A stretch of 64,000 nucleotides of DNA from Prostheceraeus crozeri (lineage: Eukaryota > Platyhelminthes > Polycladida > Euryleptidae): NCBI GenBank assembly GCA_907163375.1, contig CAJQUW010006089.1, positions 1 to 64,000 of the forward strand. Direction: 5' to 3'. Each line of letters opens with the position of its first letter. The first letter of the stretch is position 1. The notes under the pieces are model-generated. The model ran no database searches, was not told where the DNA came from, and saw only the letters and a list, made by a program, of their open reading frames with translations. Positions 45,899 through 57,051 of the stretch are shown piece after piece. Made by a program: the position numbers and the translations under genes.

Positions 45899-46639
45899 AA
45901 GACAAAGTTTGCCCAGATTTTTTTGAGAGAGAAAAACAATGTTTTTCAATCAACCGAACATGTTTCGGAACATCACAGGTTCCATCTTCTGGAATGCCCA
46001 TGGGCTCTAAGCTTTTGCGATCTAGAGATATTGCACAAAATAGTACACAAGAGAGTTGTAGAAAGAGAATGTATTGGCCCTTTCTTTACATTGAACATAA
46101 CTACAAAGTGATGAAAGAACGAATTAATGAAATCAACAAAATTTCTCCTTATGTTGATATTCACCTCGTTTTCAAAACTGAGAAAATTCAAAATCACTTC
46201 ATGAACAAAGAACCGATTGCGACAGCCCTGAAATCCAATGTAATCTACATGTATTCTTGTGACCGCTGCTCAATGCGGTACATCGGAGCCACAAGGCGCC
46301 ACCTGACTGTCCGCATTAACGAGCATCTTAAAGGCTATCCTAACCCTACGGAAGTATCGATGCATGATCACCATCCGAAATCTGAAAATTTCTCCATTGT
46401 CGGTAGCTCAAACATCCTTTGATTTTTGAATCTATTCTGATTAAAGACAATAACAATATGTTGTTCAATGAAAGAAACGGATCAGTGCCACTCCTCTTGA
46501 ACTTGTAGATGCAGTGTAATTACGCAGTTTGACCTTTGTAAATATGTGGATTTCCATGCTTCTATTCTATTGAAATAAGCTCAAAATGGGAAATGAATGT
46601 ATACCAAAAGTTATACCCAAAGAAACTCAACAACTTTTT

Positions 46640-47420
46640 CCCAACCGGTTTCAGCTCTATGAGCCTTCTTAGGGGAATGATTTTATTTTCAAAATTCAAT
46701 GGAAATAAGACTGATTCATAGGCAAGTATACATCATGCAAAACTAAAGTAGATATAAACTAATAAATAATAAGTATAAAACTAAAACTGTACTAAATAGA
46801 TAGCATGGAATTAAACATGAAAATTATGACATGGATAACATGAATATTAGATATCATAAATAAATATTAAGCTCTTGGTGGAGCATAGAATTGAAATGCT
46901 TCTCCTTTTTCTCACTAGCAATTCTATTGCTAGTGGGTGGCGGCAGATAAAAAGGAGGCGGCCCTACACTTAAGGTTATGGCTTTGGGCACAGTTTGCGA
47001 TATGCTTGCTTACATTTGGTATCGCGCATTGTCTGTTGTTTACATGCTGTCGATGTACTCTCAGTCTATTTCGAAATATGTCACCTGATTGGCCAATATA
47101 ATATTTTCCGCAACCATTGCATTGGCACAGGTTGGGGCCATGGCTGTACCCATCGCAGTACCAGAAGTTTTGAGACAGATATCGTCTTCAAAAACGAAAT
47201 AATTGTTCCTCAATATAAACTCAATTGCATCTAGAATAAAAACGTTGTAAAACCGATTTTCGTTCTGTCACCATTCAGCCAGCAACCCTAAATCATGTGG
47301 CATGCTGGTGCATAGAGATGTGACATCCAGAGAAACAAACTTATCACCACAATCAAACAGAGAACACTTTTATGTTTATTGATAAACTTGCAACTAATCG
47401 AAATTTCAATTGTAAGTAGC
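46640..47420 (-). mobile_element. Penelope-like element fragment (polymerase and endonuclease remnants)
   Basis: The minus strand from about 47350 gives reverse transcriptase blocks of the Penelope group (ENRFYNVFILDAIEFILRNN, then TSGTAMGTAMAPTCANAM), running directly into endonuclease-type CNGCGKYYIGQSGD and RLRVHRQH. A hammerhead-like segment follows at 46641-46679. The large central part of the element is missing. It lies tail to tail with the fragment at 45600-46500. Confidence 0.75.
46641..46679 (-). ncRNA. Degenerate hammerhead-like motif, second Penelope-like fragment
   Basis: On the minus strand, CCCTAAGAAGGCTC then ATA then GAGCTGAAACCGGTTGG. The hairpin GGCTC/GAGCT and the GAAAC half fit a hammerhead; the CUGANGA half is altered (CTAAGAA). 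Confidence 0.4.
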
Positions 47421-47908
47421 ATGCTATTTGTGCTACCTGCATGCCTACTTACGAAAGGTCTGACCAACCACAGAGTAAGAAAATAATGAATAAACAGACA
47501 TACATCTGTCAACAGAGTAAAAGTAGCAAGACTTGCAGTACACCAAAATGCTTGGGTGGAAACATAAAACTACAAGTAAAAGCTTTTTTCAGTCTTTGCC
47601 ATTGCTATCACATATTTTGCAAAAATCAATGCGATCAATGCTTCGTGTTAAAAATCATGCTGTATGTTAAAATTTCCATTATAAAACTAGCAGAGAAAAG
47701 CAATATACATCTGTTGCCCGAGCTTACAATCACCAACTATCAGAGGAATGGCAAAAGACGCTGAACTATATTTTTTCAAATTCTGATTGAAAAATATGTT
47801 TCTTGCTCTTAGCTAAATTATTTCAGTATTGATTTGTATTTGTATTTAGTACCAATTTACTAAATTGACAACTTCTTTACTAATTTGCTAACTCTTACAC
47901 TATTCCAG

Positions 47909-48044
47909 GTACAATGGCCGATGGATGTTCTGATCCTTGTAACATCAGCAATATTCCAAACAGTTGTGCAGCGTACAAGAAGGTTTGGGCCAATGATAAT
48001 TTACAATTCATCACATCTCCAGGTTTCCCCGTTCCGTATAAATC
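47909..48044 (+). CDS. CUB gene exon 2
   Basis: Acceptor TATTCCAG ends at 47908. GT completes Cys 19 with the T of exon 1. The exon encodes residues 19-63 plus two bases of Ser 64, covering the cysteine-rich lead and the first CUB strand (FITSPGFPVPYK). The donor is GTGAGT (48045). An in-frame TGA spans the donor, so the exon cannot be read through. Confidence 0.9.
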
Positions 48045-50157
48045 GTGAGTTGCCGAATTTGTCTGTTTGCCTGTGCCAAAAGTTTCCAAATATTTTGTGA
48101 CAAACTTTGTACGATGCAAAATTCTTAATACTAATAGCTAAGCTTAATTCTTTATAATACATAATTCTTGCATAGTTACTGGCATGACAGTACTGGTACG
48201 TAGTATTATTTAAAGCATCTCTTTTGCTACAACCTGGGCCTCTTATAATGTGGCTGATCGAGTACAGCTAAAATGAAATTTAAACCGAGCATCCTACATG
48301 CTTACAGTCAGGGGAAATCTTCCTGTCACATAACCTACCCGAAAATGGTAGGAGTGTCGACTACCACCAAACTCTGGCATTAGGCATTCGCTGGCGGTAT
48401 CAGGGATGGAACCGGCCGGTTCCATCCCTGACCACTTCCATCAATTATGATATCAATTGATTCGATGGTCCTTGAGAAACCGAACCATGAAGACTGAGAC
48501 GAAGTAATGGAGTAGCAAGATCTGAGAAGAGAGTATCATTAAAGGTAGATCAGGAATATTTGCAATTTTCATTCGGACCAGTCAGTTACTGGAAAATGAT
48601 ATCAGTGAAATGAATGATTCAGGTGAAAGGATGAACAAGCTGGATGTATCAGTGACACGAATGAATTTAAAGACAACTATTTTGCTTTTCTAATAACTTT
48701 GAGTTCACTTACCAAGAATGGAAACCATGTAAAAGTCATCAACGTCAAATACGGTTTTTTTAAGTTGAGCATCAGAAAAATGGATGTCACTTTTATTCAC
48801 AGTTGAAATAATGTATGTATATTTATTTTTATAATATACATATAATTTAGATAATTTCTAAAAAATATAAAAATGTCCAGAAAGACTACTTTCTCTCCGA
48901 TATATCTAAAGAATATATCTCTCCGAGTCAATATATGTAGAGATCCCATGAAGTTGCATAAGAGGAAATGACATACATGCATAATTTTGTACTGTAGGCC
49001 TACACAATGCAATTAGGTCGCTGTAAGTTTCCAATTCGTTCACTTTTTCAAAGAGATAAAACAGTTTTGTCTTCATCCTGAATAATATTGGCTGGAAAGG
49101 TGGAAGCTTCTCAAGTCAATTTAGTGTAAATGACTGAAAATTGTCAAATCAAAAAGAGTAATTGATTACATGCATGCCTTGAAATGACATGCTTCAAATT
49201 ACGTATACAGTAGACTAACGCTATGCCTACAGACAAAGACCCGCTACTTACAGACAAAGTAAATATGAAGTTATAACTAATATGTTCATTCATTCGTTCA
49301 CAGAATGTATCCATGTAATATGAATAATAGCGATATGTATACTTTAAACACTCCTGAAAATGGATTTAGGCTATAAGTAATGCTGTCAGCACTGTGCTAC
49401 AAACAATAAATCCCAGGTACACAATTGACAAGAAGATAATCATACCTCATCCTATTTTTGGTGCATTTATTCATTTGGATCAGCAGTTGATGTAATTTTT
49501 TCTGCACGTTTTGCAAATAAGATGCAAGTGAACTACACGCAATTTACATTTACTTTCTAAATTCTCTATTTGAGTTGTATTTAGCACCGATTAACTATCC
49601 CAGTTCAATGAAGCATTTTCCCAACAAAGTCTTAAGTGCATACAAGTTACACTTTCAATTGATACCTGTTCAATGTGTTTCTCAAAGTTACGTGTTATCA
49701 ACTTCGATCAGATGTTTAACTAATTCAATTTCTTTAAATACCGGAATTCAAATTTTAATAACTATTAATAGCAGCAAAATGACCGAGATGGTAAAACCTG
49801 AAGCCACCATTGGAAAGAGCAAGCTCTAATTGTGCTATATAGTGTAATCAAAGTAAATCTGTGTAAATCATAGAGGTTCCTTCAGCCCCGAGATTTCAAA
49901 GTTCAAAATAGTCCGGCCAAAATAGGTTCAATTAAGGGTTTATTTATAATTTGCCTTCTATCTCTAAACATGATCGAAGGAGAGCAACCTTTCATGTGAG
50001 GGAGGCAGGATGGAATTATTTAAAATGATGGTTATCAGTTCTAATTATTTCAAAAAGGATTCTGATAATTAAGAATTATGAGTTTCAATTTAAGCATGCG
50101 CTTTGCATAAATCATAGTCATTGATTGCTGACAAATAATGCATTATATAAATGTTTT
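48045..50157. other. CUB intron 2, first part; palindrome only
   Basis: Intronic DNA with the perfect palindrome at 48400-48431. A pogo-like half end, TACAGTAGACTAACG, lies at about 49206. No coding segment was seen. Confidence 0.5.
48400..48431. repeat. Perfect 32-bp palindrome
   Basis: TCAGGGATGGAACCGG is followed at once by its exact reverse complement. CAGGGAT.GGAACCGG is the type of start seen in hAT terminal repeats, so this may be two ends of a hAT element fused after loss of everything between. The flanking octamers do not match. Confidence 0.9.
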
Positions 50158-50570
50158 GGTACTTCTATTCTCTCCCCCACTTTTTGTTGCTGACACCCGG
50201 GAGTGTTACATCGTCAACGATCTTCTCTTGCTGCTAAGGTCTCACTACCATCGCAAAAGCGTTGAGTGTAACATTCCTCTGACTTGTAGAGCATTTACAG
50301 CCTTAGAATTAGACAACTACTCGTCATTTTTCTGTAGAAAACAATCTCACGAAATTCTTGATCACAGCTGCACCTTGTAGGGTATTCTAACTGCGAAGGT
50401 ACCAATCCTTCATCCCAGGATGCAAGTAAGACTTCTCAGTAGTGTTGTACTGTCAGTCACTCAGTCACAGATCAGTTACGTCTATTCTAAATCGATTGTG
50501 ACTAAGTTTGACGAAATTTGATGAATTTGGAAAAGTTAAAAAAAGGTGGGGGAGAAAGAATAGAAGTACC
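50158..50570. mobile_element. 413-bp TIR element with perfect 8-bp target duplication
   Basis: Ends GGTACTTCTATTCTCTCCCC and, read inward from the right, GGTACTTCTATTCTTTCTCC form inverted repeats of about 35 bases. The flanks are identical AATGTTTT octamers (50150-50157 and 50571-50578). It is non-coding. An 8-bp duplication fits hAT or Merlin; the GGTAC start is unlike usual hAT ends. It lies in CUB intron 2. Confidence 0.9.
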
Positions 50571-50578
50571 AATGTTTT

Positions 50579-51011
50579 TTGCTAATTCTTTCAGTCTTGG
50601 TATCATATTATAATGCAGTGGCATTTTTGTGCTCCAATTCTGAATTTTGAGCGACAAAAATCCAAATTGCTGCTGTTTTATGACTAATACATGGATTTAC
50701 TATTGATGAAATAAATCTGAACATTAAGGCGTTGATTTCACTAATATGCTGGAAGTGAAGACTAATCTGAATTTCAAAAAAATGATTTCGTCCTTTAACC
50801 TTGAAGCTGCCACAGGCTATAGGGTTTTCGGCTAAACTTTTAACAGAAATCTAGATTTTGAATGCAGCTGAAATCAATTCTTTTATTTAAATTATATCTT
50901 GTGATTTTTCCAACAGCTCTATCAAGACCATTATCGCTTGACACATACATGTAAGTGAGGACACAGACTATTTGAAATACAGACGCATCCGCCACACCCC
51001 TTTCATTTCAG
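50579..51011. other. CUB intron 2; nothing seen
   Basis: A/T-rich DNA without ORFs, element ends or repeats that I can name. Confidence 0.5.
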
Positions 51012-51167
51012 TTGCGATGATTTGTGGTGTGGAGTATCAAGGAAACAGATCTGACCGACGAGTACGTACATTCGATGATATTCTTGATGCGGATGTATCA
51101 GAATGTTAAATTAACTGTGATGACAATGATCCTCCAACTTGCACATTTGATGAGGTGCCTCAACAAA
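51012..51167 (+). pseudogene. Dead PAN/Apple-like exon
   Basis: A segment bounded by TTTCATTTCAG (ending 51011) and a donor GTATGA (51168) reads GVEYQGNRSDRRVRTFDDIL, DADVSEC, an in-frame TAA (51107-51109), INCDDNDPPTCTFDEV. The pattern 'Y.GND....T..DI..A.EC...C..D..C..F.F' is that of PAN/Apple-type domains. It cannot be an exon of the CUB gene in its current phase (it starts after one codon base; exon 2 leaves two). It is either a fossil exon of a lost neighbour or a retired exon of an ancestral larger gene. Confidence 0.45.
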
Positions 51168-52678
51168 GTATGAAATTTTAATTGGGCGTGAGGAAAATCT
51201 TCACCTCCTCAGTTTGATTTTACATGAGTTGATAACCGAGCTGCACTGGTCTTTGATAACCTAGCTGGCTTTTTGATTGAATGTAATCGTTTTTCTCTTC
51301 CATGAGATCATGACGGTTTATGCAGAATACTAGGTATTAATATCAACGAGGAGGAATATTAATGACATTGACCTGCGAAACAGGATATTTCAAGATCACA
51401 AATTAAACAACTTCATATCCGATGCAGTTGAAGATGCGTTTAAGGCCGATTTATGCCTCTGCACCTTTAATAAATACTACATGCTACCGTTAAGCCCAGA
51501 TATATCATACATATTACATGCATGTGATACATGGTGTCAAATTGCTCCCAAAATCAAAAAAACAAATGTAGGCTGCGTTATGTGATATTTAGTGTCTTTT
51601 TCGGTAATTCGAAGCAAAAGCAATTTTCTGAAAAACTTTATTGTGCCGGATTGAAATTATAGGAGGATTGAATTAGCAAAATTGAATAGTTGACAGATAA
51701 ACATGTATTTGTGGATGTGATTTACAAAGTTTGGCATGTGCATTGGCAGATGTAAATTAACGGTGATTAAGAGTTTCAGTATTTTTCATTTCAGCAAATC
51801 AATGAAATAAATTGACTGACACTCGATTCATATTCTAGGAATTCAAGTTTCCCTTCTTCAACATGATCTCATTGAATCTCATGTTAACTTTCTCATGCCT
51901 GCATTTTTCTTTACGCAGAAAATAATAATCTTTCCGCCGCGGCACTGAAAGACGTTGGTGTTTTATTGCATGAAATTGTTAAATGTGGAAATAAGAGAAA
52001 CTCGTTCAATCTTTTTACCGTCTTATTTTGTCATTCTTTCTCAAGGCTTATCATTCATTCAATAATCAGACAAATTAAACAAGTCTGTGGCAGTTTTTTA
52101 CATTCAATAATGTAATGTGAATGATTGCCGATATGTTAAAAATGCATGCCTATTGGGCATTCAAATAGAAACATGACATATTAACGCCCATGACCGATTC
52201 GCATTCATACTTTACATTAAGCTCGTTTGATAATGCGGCTCTTAATATTTATAGGCAGATATTAACACAGAAAGACTTAAGGTCCATTTACACTGGACGT
52301 GGCGCGGTCCCGCGTGTCTCTGTGGGAATAGCCACATAGGTTTATTGTGGTTCTGAACGAAAATTCTGACGTGTGAGGACGCGCCAGAATGACCTTTAGT
52401 CATGAAATATTATAGTTACATTGATGAGGCATCGTGTATTGAGATACACATCAAATGAGACGGATATATGATGTCTGAATGCCTAGTGATCGAAACTTCG
52501 CTAATGTCATAAAGCATGGCACATAATTTGCTAAACATGCAAAACTGCTAATTGCTCTTTGCAAGTATCGTTGCTGACAGCTGATGTGGAGTATTGGGAT
52601 TTTAGTGGTGAAAAATATTCTTGTGAATAAATTTACTTTATCAAATTTTAATTTAAGGTTATTTATTACAGAATCCAT
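51168..52678. other. CUB intron 2; one possible small MITE
   Basis: A GC-richer patch at 52268-52400 starts TTAAGGTCCATTTACACTGG and ends GACGCGCCAGAATGACCTTTAG-like, giving weak inverted ends (AAGGTC/GACCTT). That would suit a decayed MITE. The rest is featureless. Confidence 0.35.
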
Positions 52679-53030
52679 GGCATAAGGCGAAAGGAAATGG
52701 TATTCAACACAGTGACATAAAGTGCTCTTCATTAATTGAGGTGCCAGCTCTCAGAATGCATTTTGTACAGCAATTAGCTCATGTTATAAATTTACGTTGC
52801 GTGCAAGTCCAAAAGACGTGAGGTTATCATAAATGGTTGGAATCCGGTTGCGGTACATGACAAAAGGAAATGATATTTATCATAGTGATTCAAAATATGT
52901 TGCTCATTATTATATCGAAGGTCCAACTCTCAGATTTTTTCTGGCTCCAGTCATTTGCTTACGTTATAGACATACTTTTCTTACAGGTTGCCGGAGCCTG
53001 TAGGAGGCGTAAGTCTATAACGTGAGCTAC
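52679..53030. repeat. Tandem duplication, about 177-bp unit
   Basis: Two diverged copies (about 52679-52854 and 52855-53030) share AAAGGAAATG(G/A)TAT, CAGTGA, GCTC(T/A)TTATT-like and AACTCTCAGA blocks and each ends in a block like GCTCAYGTTATA. The stretch 52930-53045 also pairs with itself: GCTTACGTTATAGACATAC against GTAAGTCTATAACGTGAGC. Confidence 0.6.
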
Positions 53031-53061
53031 CAGCCTTTTGAGCCTCAAAGCCAAAAATACT

Positions 53062-53177
53062 ACACTGCTCCAACTACGTCATTCGTTCATAACCGCAGCT
53101 CCCAGATGCTGAGCGAACAATGGGGAAATAATATAGTGTTGACGTAGAGTGCACATCAAGGGTTGTTGGAGCAGTGT
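53062..53177. mobile_element. Small MITE with ACACTGCTCCAAC ends
   Basis: ACACTGCTCCAAC (53062-53074) and its exact complement (53165-53177) bound 116 bases of non-coding DNA. No target duplication is clear. Confidence 0.6.
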
Positions 53178-53895
53178 TGTCAGCAGTAAGTCGAACAACT
53201 GCGCAAGTGCCCGCGTGACCTGCACCGCCCGTTATCGGAGCTCAAAAGAAGCTAGACAAAAATGCTTTCTAGGAGTTTGAAAATCGATGCATGATGACCA
53301 TGATAATAACGATAAACGTTTCGAATCATTATTCTGAGTTGAATTCAAATTGATTTTTGCTAGTTGCAAATTTATTAAATGCACATGCGGCTCTTGTGCC
53401 ATTCTTCTGTATGAAACCACGATGAATGAAAATTATCTCTTTAGTAGCCCAAATAATTATTTGATGTAACATTTCATGATTCTTTGACTTCAGCTTTTTC
53501 GGCATTTCATTTGCAAAACAACTGTTAAAACATCACATATTTCTGTGAAGAGTCAAGAATTTTGCTTCTTTGCTTTATTGTCATTTGCTGCGCTTTAACA
53601 AGTGATTTCGAATGGCGTGGTTTATATTTGTAGGTGATACACGCTCATGGCTGATTTCCTGTTTTTCAATCAAATCAAGTATATTTCACTGCGAGTACTC
53701 TAACAGGTGTCCTTTAATGACTTAGTTTAATTTTTCTTCGCTATTAATTTCTTGAAATGAAGAAAACGGCAATCAAATGAGACGAAGTCTATAACCGCTG
53801 TAGACTTCGAAATGATATACAGTATGTACATTTACTGTCTGAGAGCCCGTGCAAGTTATAGACTTACTGGATTGACAAGCCTCTCTCACCCGGTG

Positions 53896-54228
53896 TTATG
53901 ATCTGCATTTTCCTGCCTTATATAATTCCGGCAGTTGGCAGTTGTTACAGTTAGCATTTTGACCATTGAAAAATCCCACCTTTGAAATCTGATTTGGTTT
54001 ATCAAAGTTTTGAGGCATGGATTTATATCTACTGTTTACCGGCAAAAGATGTTTGTCCGATGAGAAAAAATCACTTTTGTTTTCCCAAATCATACGGCTA
54101 TTTGCTTCTTCTCTCTCGTTAAGCTCTTTCCATGTTCTTATTTGAGATTTCGCTTCTTCTGTGTCGTAGCACTGATTTAGATATTCTCCCATTTCCTCAC
54201 CAATTTTTTCCACAAATCGCGTTTTCAT
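53896..54228 (-). other. Unidentified repeat-borne ORF, minus copy
   Basis: A 110-codon frame, the minus arm of the inverted duplication. It ends in a stretch (NCNNCQLPELYKAGKC) different from the other copy, marking the edge of the duplicated segment. It lies antisense in CUB intron 2. Probably a fragment of a mobile element; the family is unknown. Confidence 0.4.
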
Positions 54229-55159
54229 CTCTGCTGCTTTTTCGATTCCTTTTCACTGGCAATTGAAAGGAAAAGGCGCGGAATTAAGATTCAGATCACA
54301 AAATTATCCAATAAAGTTTCTAAAACATCGCGTCCAAAAATTGATTGGAACAAGAGACTTACTTAATCAACGGAAATTTTCATTTTACGAGGCTTATAGA
54401 AATCCAGCCATTGCTGATAGTTATGAAGCTGCACTCAATGGAGCAACACCTAAAATACCAAGAAAATTGTTCTACAAGTTAGGACACATATTTTCATTTT
54501 CTCCATTATTGAGCGAAGCATTTTTGCAAGTACTCTCTTGTGAATATGCATAGAAATACAAACATCTCCAACAAGCGCATGCTTATCTGTTAATACACAT
54601 TCTAAGGCACCTGCAGATGTAAGTTGATGCACATTTGCCTTTGACAAGGAAAAAATCTGCGTGTATTTCTCTGAACATTAAGTGAAAAGTTCAAGGTGAC
54701 TGACTAGATTTTCCTAGATTTTTGATATTTTGATAAGGGATTTTTCTCTACAAGATGAACTCACTCTTGAAGCTATTACAATTTGTGGCGGGTTAAAATA
54801 TAAGTTGCCTGGACTAAAATGCCAGTGTGAAGCAGCCTTTGAAGTTGATTGAAGACTTTGAAGTCAAACGCGATTTGTAGAAAAAATTGATAAGGAAATG
54901 GGAGAATATCTAAATCAGTGCTACGACACAGAAGAAGCGAAATCTCAAATAAGAACATGGAAAGAGCTTAACGAGAGAGAAGAAGCAAATAGCCGTATGA
55001 TTTGGGAAAACAAAAGTGATTTTTTCTCATCGGACAAACATCTTTTGCCGGCAAACAGTAGATATAAATCCATGCCTCAAAACTTTGATAAACCAAATCA
55101 GATTTCAAAGGTGGGATTTTTCAATGGTCAAAATGTTAACTGTAGCAACTGCCAAAGGA
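53934..55159. repeat. Inverted duplication of an unidentified ORF segment
   Basis: About 295 bases at 53934-54227 (minus) and 54868-55159 (plus) encode almost identical protein: TRFVEKI, GEYLNQCYDTEEAKSQIRTW, SRMIWENKSDFFSSDKHLLP, KPNQISKVGFFNGQN. Only a handful of differences separate the arms, which lie around a 640-base spacer. Confidence 0.85.
54263..54553 (+). other. Unidentified repeat-borne ORF in the spacer
   Basis: A 96-codon plus-strand frame (YEAYRNPAIADSYEAALNGA, then TPKIPRKLFYKLGHIFSF). Its 3' half (54475-54570) recurs as a direct copy at about 56930-57030. Probably part of the same unnamed element as the duplicated ORF. No conserved enzyme motif was seen. Confidence 0.35.
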
Positions 55160-55338
55160 AACATACATGTACTGCTTATAACAGACTAAATCCAAATTCA
55201 AACAACAAATTCTGTAGTAAACTGAAACTGACTTCAAAAGAAACAAAAATAGCATTAGCAATCAAAATCAATTTCAAGGAACAAACACACCAACGAGTGC
55301 ATGCAAGTGGAGATGGCAACAATGTTAGTGGGGATTAG
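54898..55338 (+). other. Unidentified repeat-borne ORF, plus copy
   Basis: A 146-codon frame. After the duplicated part it continues NCSNCQRKHTCTAYNRLNPN, a C-x2-C...H...C pattern that could bind zinc, then a lysine-rich polar tail ending VSGD. The open frame continues upstream of the methionine to about 54868. The family is not recognised, so no function is given. Confidence 0.4.
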
Positions 55339-55514
55339 CCTACAATTTGCATCACGGAGCTGTGCTGTTTTTTCAAAAGGAATTTAACATTACTTCGACT
55401 CTGATTTGTCACGTCAAACTTATTTAACACTTGTATAGTTTTCCAAGTATAAAGTAACTTCTATGTTTATAATGCTGTCACATATCATTGCGAATTAATT
55501 TCAGATATAAGTCG

Positions 55515-55560
55515 TTAATCCCTTGAGAATTCCCCAGAGGGGACGCAACCGGTCGAAATT
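55515..55560 (+). other. Hammerhead-like segment, Penelope-type
   Basis: CCCTTGAGAATTCCCC, AGA, GGGGACGCAACCGGTCG: a perfect TCCCC/GGGGA hairpin between two halves that resemble, but do not match, the hammerhead core (CTTGAGAA for CUGANGA; CGCAAC for CGAAAC). It is similar in layout to the motifs at 45623 and 46641. Confidence 0.35.
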
Positions 55561-55760
55561 TATAATCAGTCTTGATCGTATTTCATTCGTCTGATTTTCG
55601 GATAACCCGTCAGAAATTGCAATAGTTTCAAGAGTTGGTTCATCTTGCACAGAAAATCCCTTATCAACATATCCATTAGCTAGGAAAATCTTGTTTGTGG
55701 AGTACCCTGAAGCTTCCACTTGAAATCGCGAGTCTTTTCGAAATATGAAAACCCGTTTAA

Positions 55761-56530
55761 GCTTGATTCACACTAACGGTCAACTCCTGTCGTCGACATC
55801 ATTTGATGTGAATGCTTTTGCAGTCGACTGCGAAGATCCACTGCAACCACTGCGAGAAACCACTCAGTCAGGCTTTATTTTGACTGCGAAGGATAAGTTG
55901 ACTGCATAGGTGTGAATGATATCACTATAACGCATACATAACACGCATACATGTGTGATTGAGTCACTGCGAACTTCATGTAAAATACTTAAATTCGCAA
56001 TTCTTTTATAACTAATGACTGTAGACAGAGAAAATAGGATTATTGTTGATGAAACAATGCTCGCGACTGTCCACTTGAAATTAATGGTAGGAAATGTCTG
56101 TATATGTGCAATGTACATTGACATCAAGTTTGCAAATTTTGTCATTAACTGTGGGAAAATTAATGGAGATATCTTCATTTCAATGTAGTCTTTGATTTCT
56201 TTGATTAGCATTGAGTGAATGAGAAATTGACATCAAGAATGCAAAGTTCGACAACAACTATGGAAAAGGTATATCACTGCGGCAAGAATGAAATAGTACA
56301 TTTTCGTCGCAGTCAAATCCTTGAAAGTCAAGATCATTCTCGCAGTTATCGCAGTGATTGCAGTGAATTCTCACAGTCGTCGCAGTGGTTGCAGTGAATT
56401 TACGCAGTCGTCGCAGTAAATTCTCGGAGTGAACGCATTCAATTGACTGCGATCAATGAGATGATATGCCTTCGCGAAGAATTCACTCAGTCTACTGTGA
56501 AAAATCTTCGTCGACCAGTGTGAATCAGGC
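55761..56530. mobile_element. 770-bp TIR element with internal CGCAGT-rich repeats
   Basis: Ends GCTTGATTCACACTAACGGT and, read inward from the right, GCCTGATTCACACTGGTCGA are inverted repeats. Subterminal and internal DNA carries many GTCGTCGCAGT-type repeats (56330-56440). The middle is A/T-rich and non-coding. A target duplication was not found. It lies in CUB intron 2. Confidence 0.7.
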
Positions 56531-57051
56531 ATCACTCCAATGAAATAGCAGATAAAGATTTCAACAGCCAGTCAAAATGAAGCGTTGCAGCTTTGTCTCA
56601 CTTACTGTATTTACTTTGCACATGGCTGTCACCAATACCATTTATGTTTCTGAATTATGTCCTTTCCAAGCGGCTAGATTTCTCAGTCACTAGCTTCAGT
56701 CACTAGATACTTGTAACTATCTACAGATGCAAACTGATGCAGATTTGTACAAGTTGTGCCACAAATCTGCGAGTTTTGCCAGCAATAAACGATCACTTTT
56801 TGTAACTACCTTCTTCTGAAAACGCATAGCTGTTCAAGCCGCCAGATCGAAAACGCGTTTGCGCACCCTTGTCTTGTAGATACCTTTCTTTGGTACGGCA
56901 CCTGTAGGGTACAAAGTGATAAAGATTTCTACAAATTAGGACACAAATTTTCATTTTCTCCATCAATAAGCGAAACATTTTTGCAAGTACTCTCCTGCGA
57001 ATATGCATAGAAATTCAGGCATCTCCATCATGCACACTAATCAGCTAATAC
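56531..57051. other. CUB intron 2; repeat fragment
   Basis: Positions 56930-57030 repeat the 3' part of the ORF segment at 54475-54570 in the same orientation (GTTAGGACACA-type block to CTCYTGYGAATATGCATAGA). The rest is not recognised. Confidence 0.5.

Larger units (their letters stand above)
45600..46500 (+). mobile_element. Penelope-like element fragment (endonuclease end)
   Basis: A 142-codon plus-strand ORF (45994-46422) carries the linker and GIY-YIG endonuclease of a Penelope-like retroelement: ERINEINKISPYVDIHLVFK, then SNVIYMYSCDRCSMRYIGA, then TRRHLTVRINEHLKGYPNPT. The cysteine pair, Y-I-G, arginine and E-H residues fit the family. Upstream at about 45623-45660 lies a hammerhead-like core. 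The reverse transcriptase is absent, so this is an old partial copy. It lies in CUB intron 1, in the sense direction. Confidence 0.8.

Noticed and set aside
50138-50380. 80-codon ORF with a hydrophobic start (MHYINVLVLLFSPPLFVAD) resembling a signal peptide
   Set aside because: It begins in the target duplication of the 413-bp element and lies wholly inside its non-coding body.
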